Positions 25,033 to 35,048 of a stretch of DNA of 64,000 nt are shown one piece after another. The notes under the pieces were generated by a model. The model ran no database searches, was not told where the DNA came from, and worked only from the letters and a program-made list of their open reading frames with translations. The stretch is from Tabrizicola sp. TH137 (lineage in GTDB: Bacteria > Pseudomonadota > Alphaproteobacteria > Rhodobacterales > Rhodobacteraceae): assembly GCF_002855575.1 (NCBI RefSeq), contig NZ_PKRQ01000003.1:372001-436000 (forward strand), given 5' to 3'. The position numbers and the translations under genes were made by a program. Numbering within the stretch: the stretch's first letter is position 1; each line of letters starts with the position of its first letter.

Positions 25033-26014
25033 TCCGGCTCTCCAGCTTCTTGGCGATACGGTCCCGCGTATCGCCATCACAGAAGGCGGCGTCAAGCGAG
25101 GTCCGCGCGATCCCCTCGAAAACCCCCTCGTCCCAATCGAAGGCGGCATTCAGCATGTCATATTCCCGCGCCATCGTGGTGTGAAAGAAGGGCGGATCAT
25201 CGGTCGAAACCGTGACCTTCACCCCGCGCCGCCACAATTCGCCAATCGGATGCTTGCGCCAGCCCGGATAGAGGCCCAGCGCGATGTTCGACCCCGGACA
25301 AACCTCCAGCACCACGCCCCGCTCGGCCAGTTCATCCACCAGCGCAAGGTCCTCGATGGCGCGCACGCCATGCCCGATCCGCTCCACCCCCAGATCGCGC
25401 ACGGCATCGCGCACCGACTCCGGCCCGCCCCATTCCCCCGCATGGGCCGTCAGCCGCAGCCCCGCCTCCCGCGCGCAGTCGAAGGACCACAGGTAATCCT
25501 TTGGCTTGCCGATCTTCTCGTCCCCGGCAATGCCGAATCCCACGATCCAGTCCCCCGCCGTCTCGGCGGCGCAGAGCGCCGTCTCCCGCGCCTTGTCGGG
25601 GCCGAAATGCCGGATGCAGGTGACGATGCCGCGCAGGGTGATGCCCATCTCCCGCTCGGCCTTGTCCGCCGCCTCGCGCATCGCATGCAGATATTCCCGC
25701 CAGGCCCCCACATCCCGCCCGCCACAGAAATCGGGGCTCAGGAAAGTCTCGGAATAGACGACGCCCGACTTGGCGCTTTCCTCCAGCACCGCCAGCGTCA
25801 GACGCGCGTAATCGTCCGGAGAGGTCAGCACCGATGTCGCCGCCTCATAGACCTTCAGGAAATCCCAGAAATCCTTGTACTTGTAATTCCCCCGCTCGTC
25901 GAAGATGCCGCCGATATCGGCCTTCTTCTCCTTGGCCAGCCCCCGGATGAAGGCCGGCGGGGCCGCCCCTTCCAGATGCAGATGCAACTCCACCTTCGGC
26001 ATGTCGGTGATCAC
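25025..26014 (-). CDS. add: adenosine deaminase
   Basis: A 329-residue zinc enzyme converting adenosine or deoxyadenosine to inosine forms. Motifs: metal site VELHLHLEG (near 7-15), TAHAGE (near 197-202), GHGVRAI and [10 protein letters not shown] near the C-terminus. The start is read as GTG at 26014 because it overlaps the deoB stop (GTGA) and has GGAGGAG 6 nt upstream; the ATG four codons later is the alternative. Member of the nucleoside salvage operon. Confidence 0.93.
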   Translation of the reverse strand: MITDMPKVELHLHLEGAAPPAFIRGLAKEKKADIGGIFDERGNYKYKDFWDFLKVYEAATSVLTSPDDYARLTLAVLEESAKSGVVYSETFLSPDFCGGRDVGAWREYLHAMREAADKAEREMGITLRGIVTCIRHFGPDKARETALCAAETAGDWIVGFGIAGDEKIGKPKDYLWSFDCAREAGLRLTAHAGEWGGPESVRDAVRDLGVERIGHGVRAIEDLALVDELAERGVVLEVCPGSNIALGLYPGWRKHPIGELWRRGVKVTVSTDDPPFFHTTMAREYDMLNAAFDWDEGVFEGIARTSLDAAFCDGDTRDRIAKKLESRNA

Positions 26015-27207
26015 AGGAAACTCCTCCCCGGCCCTTCCGCCGCCACCCCCAGATGCGCCGCGACCGAAGCCGCCACATCCACAAATCCGCACAGCCCGAA
26101 GGACCCCGCCCCCGCCCCGTGACAGACCACCGGCACCCGCTCCCGCGTATGTTCCGTACCGCGAAAGGTCGGATCATTGCCGTGATCGGCGGTCAGGATC
26201 GCCAGATCGCCCGGCCCCAGCCGCGCCAGAAACGGCCCCAGCCGCGCATCGAACCATTCAAGCTGCCGCGCATATCCCGCCACGTCGCGGCGATGGCCGA
26301 AATTCGTGTCAAACTCCACGAAGTTCGCAAAGGTCAAGGACCCCGCCTCCGCCTCGCCCGCCAGCCGGTCCAGATGATCGAAAAGGGCAGCATCATCCTT
26401 GCCCTTGTGCAGATGCGAAATCCCCCGATGGCTGAAGATATCGCCGATCTTGCCAATGGCATGGGTCACCCGCCCCGCCCCCTGCACCCAGTCCAGCAGC
26501 GTGGGCGCAGGCGGGGCAATCGCGAAATCCCGCCGGTTCCCCGTCCGCCGGAAATCCCCCGGCACGCCGACAAAGGGCCGCGCAATCGCCCGCCCCACCT
26601 TCATCCCATGCAGCCTCGGCGCAAGGTCGCGGCACAGGGTCACCAGCCGCTCCAGCCCGAACACCTCCTCATGCGCCGCGATCTGGAACACGCTATCCGC
26701 ACTGGTATAGCAGATGGGCCAGCCCGTCCGCAGATGCTCCGCCCCCAGCCGGTCGATGATCTCGGTCCCCGAGGCATGGCAATTGCCCAAGACCCCGCCA
26801 ACCCCCGCCAGACGGCAAACCTCCGCCACCAGATCATCGGGGAAGGCAGGCACCCGATCCGGGAAATAGGTCCAGTCCCACGGCACGGGCACCCCCGCCA
26901 GTTCCCAATGCCCCGAGGGCGTGTCCTTGCCCCGCGACACTTCCGTCGCCGCGCCCCAGCGCCCCACTGGCACCGCCGAAAGCCCCGGCATCGCGGCCCC
27001 CGAGGCCAGCCGCACCGCCGCCCCCAATCCCAGCGCATCAAGGTTCGGCACCCGCAGCGGCCCGCTCCGCCCCTCCTCCGCCCGGCCCGCCGCACATTCC
27101 GCCGCGATATGGCCCAGGGTATTGGCCCCCGCATCGCCAAAGGCCGCCGCATCCGGCGCGCCACCGCAACCGACCGAATCCATCACGATCAGGAAGGCCC
27201 GCGCCAT
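26011..27207 (-). CDS. deoB: phosphopentomutase
   Basis: A 398-residue Mn-dependent enzyme interconverting ribose or deoxyribose 1- and 5-phosphates. Alkaline-phosphatase-superfamily motifs: metal Asp in LIVMDSVGCGGAPDA (near 7-21), DTPSGHWE with the phospho-acceptor Thr, and LTADHGNDPT near the C-terminus. The ATG overlaps the deoA stop by one base (TGATG); a GTG one codon earlier is possible. It links deoA products to the pentose phosphate pool. Confidence 0.95.
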   Translation of the reverse strand: MARAFLIVMDSVGCGGAPDAAAFGDAGANTLGHIAAECAAGRAEEGRSGPLRVPNLDALGLGAAVRLASGAAMPGLSAVPVGRWGAATEVSRGKDTPSGHWELAGVPVPWDWTYFPDRVPAFPDDLVAEVCRLAGVGGVLGNCHASGTEIIDRLGAEHLRTGWPICYTSADSVFQIAAHEEVFGLERLVTLCRDLAPRLHGMKVGRAIARPFVGVPGDFRRTGNRRDFAIAPPAPTLLDWVQGAGRVTHAIGKIGDIFSHRGISHLHKGKDDAALFDHLDRLAGEAEAGSLTFANFVEFDTNFGHRRDVAGYARQLEWFDARLGPFLARLGPGDLAILTADHGNDPTFRGTEHTRERVPVVCHGAGAGSFGLCGFVDVAASVAAHLGVAAEGPGRSFL

Positions 27208-28514
27208 CACCCCACCCGCTTCAGCACGAGGGGCGGCTCCTCCGGCGCCGAGGTGGCGATGCGATAGGCCGCCTGCACCGCCTTCACCGCCGCCTCCGCC
27301 GCCGCCTCATCCGCCGCATGGACAAGGGCCAGCGGCACATCCCGCGCCACCCCCTCGCCCAGGCCCGCCATATCCGAAAGCCCCACCGACGGATTCACCC
27401 GGTCACCCTCGCGCAGCCGGCCGCCGCCCAGATGCACCACCGCCTCGCCCAGCGCCCGCCCGTCGATGGCCGCCACGAACCCATCGCTGGCCGACAGCAC
27501 CTCCACCACCACCGGCGCCGATGGCAGCCGGTCGGGCCAGCGCTCCACGAAATCCGCAGGCCCGCCCTGCGCCGCCACCATCCGACCGAACCATTCCGCC
27601 GCCTGCCCGTTCTCCAGCACCGCGATGATCCGCGCTTCGCCATCCTCGGCATCCGCCGCCAGCCCGCCCAGCGCCAGCGCCTCGCCCCCCAGCGCCGCCG
27701 TCAGGTCCCAGAGTGCCGCATTGACCGACGTCCCGGTCAGCGTCTCCATCACCTCGATCACCTCCAGCGCATTGCCCGCCGCCGTCGCCAGCGGCTGGCT
27801 CATGTCGGTGATCAGCGCCCGCGTCATGCAGCCCGCCCCCTGCGCCGTGGACACCAGCGCCTGCGCCAGCGCCTCCGCCTTCTCCAGCGTGTCCATGAAG
27901 GCGCCCGATCCGCATTTCACGTCCAGCACCAGCGCCTCCAGCCCCGCCGACAGCTTCTTCGACAGGATCGAGGCGGTGATCAGGTCCACGCTCTCCACCG
28001 TCGAGGTCACGTCGCGGATCGCATAAAGCCGCCGGTCCGCCGGCGCGATCTCGGCACTCGCCGCCACGATGGCACAGCGCACCTCGCCGATCTGCCGCCG
28101 CAACTGCTCCTCGCTCAGCCCGGTCCGGAAACCGGGGATCGCTTCCAGCTTGTCCAGCGTCCCCCCGGTATGGCCCAGTCCCCGGCCCGAAATCATCGGC
28201 ACATAGGCCCCGCAGGCCGCCAGCGCCGGGGCCAGCAGCAGCGACACGCAATCCCCGATCCCGCCCGTGGAATGCTTGTCCACCACCGGCCCGTTCAGAT
28301 CCCAGTCCAGCACCCGGCCCGAATCCCGCATCGCCTTGGTCAGCGCCACGCGCCCCTGCTCGCCCAGCCCTTTCAGCAGCACCGCCATGGCAAAGGCCCC
28401 GGCCTGCGCATCGCTCACCGCGCCATCGGCCAATCCTCTGGCGAACCAGCCCAGTTCCGCCGCCGAGGGCTGCCCCCCATCCCGCAGCTTCGCGATGATC
28501 GCCCGCGCGTCCAC
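27207..28514 (-). CDS. deoA: thymidine phosphorylase
   Basis: A 435-residue enzyme cleaving thymidine or deoxyuridine with phosphate. The family signature KHSTGGIGD is at 80-88; SGRGLGHTGGTLDKLEAIPG and SKKLSAGLEALVLDVK are also present. The GTG start at 28514 is 2 bp after the cdd stop; the longer in-frame extension (to 28655) is antisense-like sequence of cdd. The AUG-initiated alternative is not in frame. Confidence 0.95.
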   Translation of the reverse strand: MDARAIIAKLRDGGQPSAAELGWFARGLADGAVSDAQAGAFAMAVLLKGLGEQGRVALTKAMRDSGRVLDWDLNGPVVDKHSTGGIGDCVSLLLAPALAACGAYVPMISGRGLGHTGGTLDKLEAIPGFRTGLSEEQLRRQIGEVRCAIVAASAEIAPADRRLYAIRDVTSTVESVDLITASILSKKLSAGLEALVLDVKCGSGAFMDTLEKAEALAQALVSTAQGAGCMTRALITDMSQPLATAAGNALEVIEVMETLTGTSVNAALWDLTAALGGEALALGGLAADAEDGEARIIAVLENGQAAEWFGRMVAAQGGPADFVERWPDRLPSAPVVVEVLSASDGFVAAIDGRALGEAVVHLGGGRLREGDRVNPSVGLSDMAGLGEGVARDVPLALVHAADEAAAEAAVKAVQAAYRIATSAPEEPPLVLKRVG

Positions 28515-28516
28515 GC

Positions 28517-28909
28517 TCAGGTCCGGTCCATATGCGCGGCGGTAAAGACCCCCGGCAAAAGCTCCGCCACCGTCATCACCTTCTGCTTGCCATCCGTGGT
28601 GCAAAGCGTGACCCGCACCTCCTGCCCCGCGAATTCCGCGATCTTCTGGCGGCACCCGCCGCAGGGCGGCACCGGCTCGGGGCTGTCGGCGATCACCAGC
28701 ACCTCGGCAATCCGCGTCTCGCCCCCCGCCACCATGGCCGCAATCGCCCCGGCCTCGGCGCAGGTGCCTTCGGGATAGGCCACGTTTTCCACATTGCAGC
28801 CGACATAGACCGTGCCCGCGCTGGTCCGCAGCGCCGCCCCCACCTTGAAGCGGGAATAGGGCGCATAGGCCTTTTCACGAACCTCGGTCGCGGCGGCAAG
28901 AAGGGACAT
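28517..28909 (-). CDS. cdd: cytidine deaminase
   Basis: A 130-residue tetrameric-type enzyme converting cytidine or deoxycytidine to uridine forms. Zinc and catalytic residues are Cys50-Ala-Glu52 in GTCAEAGA and Cys83/Cys86 in PPCGGCRQ, so the three-cysteine (homotetrameric) type. The ATG at 28909 follows AGGAG. First gene of the operon. Confidence 0.96.
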   Translation of the reverse strand: MSLLAAATEVREKAYAPYSRFKVGAALRTSAGTVYVGCNVENVAYPEGTCAEAGAIAAMVAGGETRIAEVLVIADSPEPVPPCGGCRQKIAEFAGQEVRVTLCTTDGKQKVMTVAELLPGVFTAAHMDRT

Positions 28910-29002
28910 GGGCAGGCTCCTGCGGGAATTCTGGCCCATCAGTCTGGAAGCCCGCGCCCGGAATGGCAAGCGGTCCTGCAAGCCCCGCCGTCGCAGGGGG
29001 GC

Positions 29003-29170
29003 TTTGCGCCCCCCTCGCCGCGTGCCGCGGCTCACCCCCCGCAGGATATTTTCAGACAGAAAGTGAACAGGACGCAGGCCGTTAAGGTTAACGCGCCGCC
29101 CTCGCCTCACTTTCTGTCTTCAAATATCCTCGGGGGTGAATTGGCCGCAGGCCAAGAGGGGGCAGACAGC
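29003..29170. repeat. inverted pair of the modular element, TCACTTTCTGTCT variant
   Basis: The arms AGACAGAAAGTGA (29054-29066) and TCACTTTCTGTCT (29107-29119) are perfectly complementary. Outward from each arm come AAATATCC, a G-run with GGGGGTGA and a hairpin: GCCGCG/CGCGGC with a 3-nt loop on the minus copy (29017-29031), and TTGGCC-GCA-GGCCAA on the plus copy (29141-29155). It lies between the cupin stop and the cdd start; no gene is visible in 28910-29208. Confidence 0.8.
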
Positions 29171-29208
29171 CCCCTGCACCGGCCCCCCACAGGCGACACG
29201 CCGCAGGA

Positions 29209-30303
29209 TCAGACCCGCACCGTCGCAGGCGCCCCCGGCAAGGTCACCTCCAGCAATTCCAGATTGTCTGACGGACCCGCGTATCGCGTGGCCATCCCCG
29301 GCGGGATGACGAAGGCATCCCCCGGCGACAGGCGGAACGGGTCCTTCCCCTCGCCCTCCAGCGTGAATTCCCCCGCCATCACGAAGGTGAAGAGGATATC
29401 CCCCTCATGCCGCGTCCAGACGGTCTCCCCCCTATCCGGCCGCGCCACCATGACCGAGGCCACGCCCTTCGTCGCATCATGAATGCCGGTATCCCGCGCC
29501 ACGAAACCCGGCAGGCGGAAAGGTCGGAACACCCCCTCAGCCCCCCGGTCATGGACGAAGCGCTGCCCCTGCCATTCCCGCTCGGGGCGCAGATGCGGCG
29601 TCGGCAGTTCCATCTCATGGTCGATCTCGGTGATATGCTCTGCCGGAACGCCGATCTCGATCACCTCGATCCCGTCGCTGGCATGCAGCACCCGATGGCG
29701 GATTTCCGGCGGCTGGATGAAGCAATCCCCGGCCGTCAGCCGGATCGGTGGCCCCTGATCCTCATAGACCACATCGACCCAACCGTTGATGCAGAAGATC
29801 AGTTGGAACCCCACCTTGTGGAAATGCACCATATCCGGCACCGGCCCGCCATCCGGGATGCGGATATGGCTTGCAATCATCGCGCCGCCCAGCCGCGAGG
29901 GCACGAGGTCGCGATACTGCATCCCCGCCCGCCCGATGATCCAGGGCGCCTGTTCCGCCAGCCTGCGCACCACAAAGGCATGTTCCGTCCTGGGCAGCAC
30001 CAGCGGCGGATTGGCCCGGTCGATCTCCACCCGCGTCCCGTTCGGCGCGATCAGCAGCCGCTCCCCCCCGGCAAAGCCCTCTTCATCCGTCAGGATGCGC
30101 ACCGTGCCGGGATGCTCCGCCGCCCCCTTCTGGATGCGCAGCCTGAGGCCATGCCCGGACAGCACCGCCACCTCCGGGTTGTCAGCCGGATAGATCATGT
30201 CCAGCCGGAACCCCAGTTTCTTCGTCCAGAAGGGCAGGTCATCCCGCAATTCCTGCGTCGGCAGCCGCATCTCGGCCCGGGTTTCGCCTTTGACTTCGAA
30301 CAT
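29209..30303 (-). CDS. VOC-like / bicupin fusion protein
   Basis: A 364-residue cytosolic protein. The N-terminal ~95 residues resemble a glyoxalase/VOC half domain (LPTQELRDDLPFWTKKLGF). Two cupin barrels follow: about 150-225 with VHFHKVGFQLIFCINGWVDV and GDCFIQPPEIRHRV, and about 285-355 with RHEGDILFTFVMAGEF and LSPGDAFVIPPGMA. Metal-binding His/Glu are clear in the first cupin (HFH) and sparser in the second. Substrate unknown. It is upstream of the nucleoside operon but separated by repeats. ATG 30303. Confidence 0.65.
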   Translation of the reverse strand: MFEVKGETRAEMRLPTQELRDDLPFWTKKLGFRLDMIYPADNPEVAVLSGHGLRLRIQKGAAEHPGTVRILTDEEGFAGGERLLIAPNGTRVEIDRANPPLVLPRTEHAFVVRRLAEQAPWIIGRAGMQYRDLVPSRLGGAMIASHIRIPDGGPVPDMVHFHKVGFQLIFCINGWVDVVYEDQGPPIRLTAGDCFIQPPEIRHRVLHASDGIEVIEIGVPAEHITEIDHEMELPTPHLRPEREWQGQRFVHDRGAEGVFRPFRLPGFVARDTGIHDATKGVASVMVARPDRGETVWTRHEGDILFTFVMAGEFTLEGEGKDPFRLSPGDAFVIPPGMATRYAGPSDNLELLEVTLPGAPATVRV

Positions 30304-30441
30304 CTTTCCCTCCCCTGTCCCCGCGAAGAATGGCCGCGCCCTTCGGGGATTTGCAAGACGGGGCGAAAACGCCTATTGGAAAGAGAGGGAAATGGTTCGA
30401 CAAAAAATAGTTTAACGTTGAACAAACTGGTGGAGGGGGCG

Positions 30442-32736
30442 ATGGAAGATCACGTCAAGGGCGACGGACGGCAGGAAAACGCGCGTCAGGCGGCACTCGA
30501 CTATCATGAATTCCCCAAGCCCGGAAAACTCGAAATCCGCGCCACCAAGCCGCTGGCCAATGGCCGCGACCTCTCCCGCGCCTATTCCCCCGGCGTGGCT
30601 GAGGCCTGTCTCGAAATCAAGGCTGACCCCGCCACCGCCTCGCGCTACACGGCCCGCGGCAATCTCGTTGCGGTCGTCTCCAACGGCACCGCCGTCCTTG
30701 GCCTTGGCAATATCGGCGCGCTGGCCTCCAAGCCCGTGATGGAAGGCAAGGCCGTCCTCTTCAAGAAATTCGCCAATATCGACTGTTTCGACATCGAGCT
30801 GAACGAACCCGATCCGGTGAAACTCGCCGATATCGTCTGCGCGCTGGAACCCACCTTCGGCGCGATCAACCTTGAAGATATCAAGGCCCCCGACTGCTTC
30901 ATCGTCGAAAAGCTCTGCCGCGAACGGATGAACATCCCCGTCTTCCACGATGACCAGCACGGCACCGCCATCGTCGTGGGGGCCGCCGCCACCAATGCCC
31001 TCATCGTCGCAGGGAAAAGGTTCGACGAGATCAAGGTCGTCTCCACCGGCGGAGGCGCCGCGGGCATCGCCTGCCTCAACATGCTCCTGAACCTCGGCGT
31101 GAAACGCGAAAACGTCTGGCTCTGCGATCTCGCCGGTCTGGTCTATGAGGGCCGGCATGACCAGATGACCGCCCAGAAGGAGGAATTCGCCCAGGGCACC
31201 ACCCCCGCCACGCTGGCCGACGTGATCGAAGGGGCCGACCTCTTCCTCGGCCTCTCCGGCCCCGGGGTGCTGACGCCCGAGATGGTGGCGAAGATGGCTC
31301 CCCGCCCCATTGTCTTCGCCCTCGCCAATCCCACGCCCGAGATCCTGCCCGATCAGGTCCGCGCCGTGGCCCCCGATGCGATCATCGCCACGGGCCGGTC
31401 GGACTTCCCCAATCAGGTCAACAACGTTCTCTGCTTCCCCTTCATCTTCCGCGGCGCGCTCGACGTGGGCGCCACCGTCATCAACAAGAAGATGGAGCTT
31501 GCCTGCATCGAAGGCATCGCCGCCCTCGCCCGCGCCACCACCAGCGCCGAGGCCGCCGCCGCCTATTCCGGCGAGAAGCTTTCCTTCGGCGCCGATTACC
31601 TGATCCCCAAACCCTTCGACCCGCGCCTGATCGGCGTCGTCGCCTCCGCCGTCGCCAAGGCCGCGATGGACTCGGGTGTCGCCACCCGGCCCATCGACGA
31701 CATCGACGCCTACAAGCGCAAGCTGGACGGCTCCGTCTTCAAATCCGCCCTCATCATGCGCCCGGTCTTCGAAGCGTCCAAGGTCGCCGCCCGCACCATC
31801 GTCTTTGCCGAGGGCGAGGATGAACGCGTCCTGCGCGCCGCCCATGCAATGATGGAGGAAACCAACGACATCCCCATCCTCATCGGCCGCCCCGAAGTGG
31901 TGGAGATGCGCTGCGAACGTGCGGGCCTTCCCATCCGCCCCGGCCGCGACGTGCATCTGGTGAACCCGGAAAACGATCCCCGCTACCGCGATTACTGGGG
32001 CACCTATCACGATCTGATGGCCCGTCGCGGCGTCTCGCCCGATATCGCGCGGGCCGTGATGCGCACAAACACCACTGCCATCGGCGCGGTCATGGTGCAT
32101 CGGGGAGAGGCCGACAGCCTGATCTGCGGCACCTTCGGGCAATATCACTGGCACCTCAACTATATCCGTCAGGTTCTGGCACGCGGCGGGCTGCATCCCG
32201 TGGGCGCGCTCTCGCTCATGATCCTCGAAGACGGCCCGCTCTTCATCGCCGACACGCAGGTCAACCCCGAACCCACGCCGCAGCAGATCATGGAAAGCGT
32301 GATCGGCGCCGCCCGCCATGTCCGCCGCTTCGGCCTGACGCCCAAGATCGCGCTCTGCACGCAAAGCCAGTTCGGCAACATGGACAATTCCGCCGCCCAG
32401 CGGATGCGCGCCGCGCTCGAACTGCTCGACGCCCGCGAACCCGATTTCTGCTATGAAGGCGAAATGAACGTGGACTCGGCGCTGGATCAGTCGCTGCGCG
32501 ACCGGCTGCTGCCGAATTCCCGCATGGAAGGCCCGGCCAATGTCCTCGTCTTCGCCTCCACCGATGCGGCGGCGGCCACGCGGAACATCCTCAAGATGAA
32601 GGCCAACGGGCTGGAAGTCGGGCCGATCCTGATGGGCATGGGCAACAAGGCCCATATCGTGACCAATTCCATCACCGCGCGTGGGCTTCTGAACATCTCC
32701 GCCCTCGCAGGCACCCCGGTCACCCATTACAGCTAG
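30442..32736 (+). CDS. maeB: NADP-dependent malic enzyme with phosphotransacetylase-like C-terminus
   Basis: A 764-residue two-part protein. The malic enzyme domain spans about 1-420 ([50 protein letters not shown]). A phosphotransacetylase-like domain spans about 435-764 ([16 protein letters not shown]). It decarboxylates malate to pyruvate; in MaeB proteins the C-terminal domain is thought to be regulatory (acetyl-CoA sensing). The ATG at 30442 follows GGAGGGGG; the much longer upstream open frame is antisense to the cupin gene. GTAGGATGGGC hairpins follow the stop. Confidence 0.95.
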   Translation: MEDHVKGDGRQENARQAALDYHEFPKPGKLEIRATKPLANGRDLSRAYSPGVAEACLEIKADPATASRYTARGNLVAVVSNGTAVLGLGNIGALASKPVMEGKAVLFKKFANIDCFDIELNEPDPVKLADIVCALEPTFGAINLEDIKAPDCFIVEKLCRERMNIPVFHDDQHGTAIVVGAAATNALIVAGKRFDEIKVVSTGGGAAGIACLNMLLNLGVKRENVWLCDLAGLVYEGRHDQMTAQKEEFAQGTTPATLADVIEGADLFLGLSGPGVLTPEMVAKMAPRPIVFALANPTPEILPDQVRAVAPDAIIATGRSDFPNQVNNVLCFPFIFRGALDVGATVINKKMELACIEGIAALARATTSAEAAAAYSGEKLSFGADYLIPKPFDPRLIGVVASAVAKAAMDSGVATRPIDDIDAYKRKLDGSVFKSALIMRPVFEASKVAARTIVFAEGEDERVLRAAHAMMEETNDIPILIGRPEVVEMRCERAGLPIRPGRDVHLVNPENDPRYRDYWGTYHDLMARRGVSPDIARAVMRTNTTAIGAVMVHRGEADSLICGTFGQYHWHLNYIRQVLARGGLHPVGALSLMILEDGPLFIADTQVNPEPTPQQIMESVIGAARHVRRFGLTPKIALCTQSQFGNMDNSAAQRMRAALELLDAREPDFCYEGEMNVDSALDQSLRDRLLPNSRMEGPANVLVFASTDAAAATRNILKMKANGLEVGPILMGMGNKAHIVTNSITARGLLNISALAGTPVTHYS

Positions 32737-32747
32737 GGCCGCCCCCG

Positions 32748-32812
32748 TAGGATGGGCCATCCGGCCCATCCCGCGCCCCCAAAGGTAGGATGGGCAATAC
32801 TGCCCATCCTAC
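32748..32812 (+). repeat. two GTAGGATGGGC hairpins after maeB
   Basis: AGGATGGGCC-ATCC-GGCCCATCC (32749-32771) and the longer perfect stem GTAGGATGGGCA / TGCCCATCCTAC (32785-32812). The same hairpin core occurs at 36908-36931 after another plus-strand gene. It may terminate or protect transcripts. Confidence 0.75.
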
Positions 32813-32823
32813 GCCTGAGTCGC

Positions 32824-32920
32824 CGCAAACTTTGCAAACCCCGCCCCGCTTCGCTGTCCTCCGCGAAGCCGCGCCGGAATTGCAAAATTTTGCAGACCAC
32901 ACTTGCAATAATCTGCAAAC
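32824..32920. promoter_or_regulatory. TTTGCAAA-type motifs upstream of prpE
   Basis: TTTGCAAA at 32831-32838, the perfect palindrome TGCAAAATTTTGCA at 32881-32894, and TTGCAATAATCTGCAA at 32903-32918 lie 97-185 bp before the prpE ATG in an AT-rich patch. They resemble half-sites of the TTTGCAAA motif reported for PccR/ScfR regulators of propionyl-CoA metabolism. Functional role is inference. Confidence 0.45.
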
Positions 32921-33014
32921 ATATTGCCGCACCCGCCCGCTGTTTCCGGTAACAGCGTTGCGTCACGCCCCCCGCCTCGCGTAACACAACCCAACTCGTG
33001 GAGGAGGGCATACA

Positions 33015-34907
33015 ATGGCATACCGTGAACTCTATGCGAAATGGCAGGCCGATCCCGAAGGCTTCTGGCTCGACGCCGCCGGGGCCATCGACTGGATCGA
33101 ACGCCCCGTCTCGGCCCTCAACGCCTCCCGCGCCCCGCTCTATGAATGGTTCACCGATGCCCGCGTGAACACCTGCTGGAATGCGGTGGACCGCCACGTC
33201 ATCGCCGGGCGCGGCCAGCAGCCCGCCATCATTCATGACAGCCCCGTCACCGGGACCAAACATGTCATCACCTATGCCGAATTGCAGGACCGCGTCGCCC
33301 GCCTCGCCGGTGCCTTGCGCGCCAAGGGCGTCACCAAGGGCGACCGCGTCATCATCTACATGCCGATGGTCCCCGAGGCGCTGGAAGCCATGCTCGCCTG
33401 CGGCCGCCTCGGCGCGATCCATTCCGTGGTCTTCGGCGGTTTCGCGGCCAACGAACTCGCCGTCCGCATCGACGACTGCACGCCCAAGGCCATCATCGCC
33501 GCCTCCTGCGGGATCGAGCCGAACCGCGTCGTGCATTACAAGCCGCTCCTCGATGCCGCCATCGACATGGCCGCGCACAAGCCCGACTTCTGCGTCATCC
33601 TCCAGCGCGAACAGGAAGTGGCGAAACTGATCGAAGGCCGCGACGTCGCCTGGCACAGCTTCCAATATGGCGTAGACCCCGCCGATTGCGTCCCGGTGGA
33701 AGGCAACCACCCCGCCTATATCCTCTACACCTCCGGCACCACCGGCGCGCCCAAGGGCGTGGTGCGCCCCACCGCAGGCCATCTCGTGGCCCTGGCCTGG
33801 ACCATGCGCGCCATCTACAATTGCGGCGTGGGCGATGTCTTCTGGGCCGCCTCCGATGTGGGCTGGGTCGTGGGCCACAGCTATATCTGCTATGCCCCCC
33901 TCATCGCGGGCTGCACCACCATCGTCTATGAAGGCAAACCCGTCGGCACCCCCGATGCCGGGGCCTTCTGGCGCGTCATCGCCGAACACAAGGTCCGCGC
34001 CTTCTTCACCGCCCCCACCGCGCTCCGCGCCATCAAGCGCGACGATCCCGAAGGCCATCTCGTCAAGAACTACGACCTGACCAATCTCCAGGCCCTCTAC
34101 CTCGCCGGGGAACGCGCCGATCCCGATACCGTCAACTGGGCGGGCCGCCATCTGGGCGTGCCGGTGGTCGATCACTGGTGGCAGACCGAAACCGGCTATG
34201 CCATCGCGGCCAACCCCCTGGGGATCGAACATCTGCCCATCAAGGTCGGCTCCCCCTCCGTCGCCATGCCCGGCTTCGACGTGCAGGTGCTGGACGAAGG
34301 CGGCCATCCCGTCGCGCCCGGCCAGCTCGGCGCCATCGCGATCCGGCTGCCCTTGCCCCCCGGCACCCTTCCCACCCTCTGGAACGCCGAGGACCGCTTC
34401 CGCAAATCCTACCTCTCCCATTTCCCCGGCTTTTATGAAACCGGCGATGCGGGCTATATCGACGAAGACGGCTATCTCTACATCATGGCCCGCACCGACG
34501 ATGTCATCAACGTCGCAGGCCACCGCCTGTCCACCGGCGCGATGGAAGAGGTGCTGGGCTTTCACAAGGACGTCGCCGAATGCGCCGTGATCGGCGTGTC
34601 GGATGACCTCAAGGGCCAGTCACCGCTGGGCTTCCTCTGCCTCAACAAGGGCTGCACCCGCCCGGCGGAAGAGATCGTGAAGGAATGCGTCGCCCTGATG
34701 CGCGAAAAGATCGGCCCCGTCGCCGATTTCAAGCGCGCCGTGGTGGTGGACCGCCTGCCCAAGACCCGCTCGGGGAAAATCCTGCGCGGCACCATGGTCA
34801 AGATCGCCGACGGGCAACCCTTCAAGATGCCCGCCACCATCGACGATCCCGCCATCCTCGACGAGATCCGCACCGCCCTGCAAAGCCTCGGCCTCGCGCG
34901 CGGATAG
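33015..34907 (+). CDS. prpE: propionyl-CoA synthetase
   Basis: A 630-residue acyl-adenylate-forming enzyme activating propionate to propionyl-CoA. Matching features: the acetyl-CoA synthetase-type N-terminus (YRELYAKWQADPEGFW), ATP loop YTSGTTGAPKG, WWQTETGY, FPGFYETGDAGY and the catalytic Lys region RSGKILRGTM. Length fits PrpE (about 628). The ATG at 33015 follows GGAGGAGG. Upstream TTTGCAAA-like sites suggest control by an acyl-CoA-responsive regulator. Confidence 0.92.
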   Translation: MAYRELYAKWQADPEGFWLDAAGAIDWIERPVSALNASRAPLYEWFTDARVNTCWNAVDRHVIAGRGQQPAIIHDSPVTGTKHVITYAELQDRVARLAGALRAKGVTKGDRVIIYMPMVPEALEAMLACGRLGAIHSVVFGGFAANELAVRIDDCTPKAIIAASCGIEPNRVVHYKPLLDAAIDMAAHKPDFCVILQREQEVAKLIEGRDVAWHSFQYGVDPADCVPVEGNHPAYILYTSGTTGAPKGVVRPTAGHLVALAWTMRAIYNCGVGDVFWAASDVGWVVGHSYICYAPLIAGCTTIVYEGKPVGTPDAGAFWRVIAEHKVRAFFTAPTALRAIKRDDPEGHLVKNYDLTNLQALYLAGERADPDTVNWAGRHLGVPVVDHWWQTETGYAIAANPLGIEHLPIKVGSPSVAMPGFDVQVLDEGGHPVAPGQLGAIAIRLPLPPGTLPTLWNAEDRFRKSYLSHFPGFYETGDAGYIDEDGYLYIMARTDDVINVAGHRLSTGAMEEVLGFHKDVAECAVIGVSDDLKGQSPLGFLCLNKGCTRPAEEIVKECVALMREKIGPVADFKRAVVVDRLPKTRSGKILRGTMVKIADGQPFKMPATIDDPAILDEIRTALQSLGLARG

Positions 34908-35048
34908 CCGCGCACCGCCGGGCCGCGGCGTCCCGGCACTGGACAAAGACCGGCGCACCGATACTCTGGCGCGCATGCAGGATCTGCAAGCGCGCCGCCC
35001 CATCCCTGTCCGCATCCCGCCCCGCGCCCCATGCCGAGGCGTGCAGCC

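Noticed and set aside
29407-30441. N-terminal extension of the malic enzyme by about 345 residues
   Set aside because: It is antisense to the cupin protein and low in complexity. The ATG at 30442 has a good ribosome site and gives the normal MaeB N-terminus.
30412-32769. A 785-codon open frame antisense to maeB
   Set aside because: Gly/Asp/His-rich shadow frame with no recognisable domains, opposite a well-supported enzyme.
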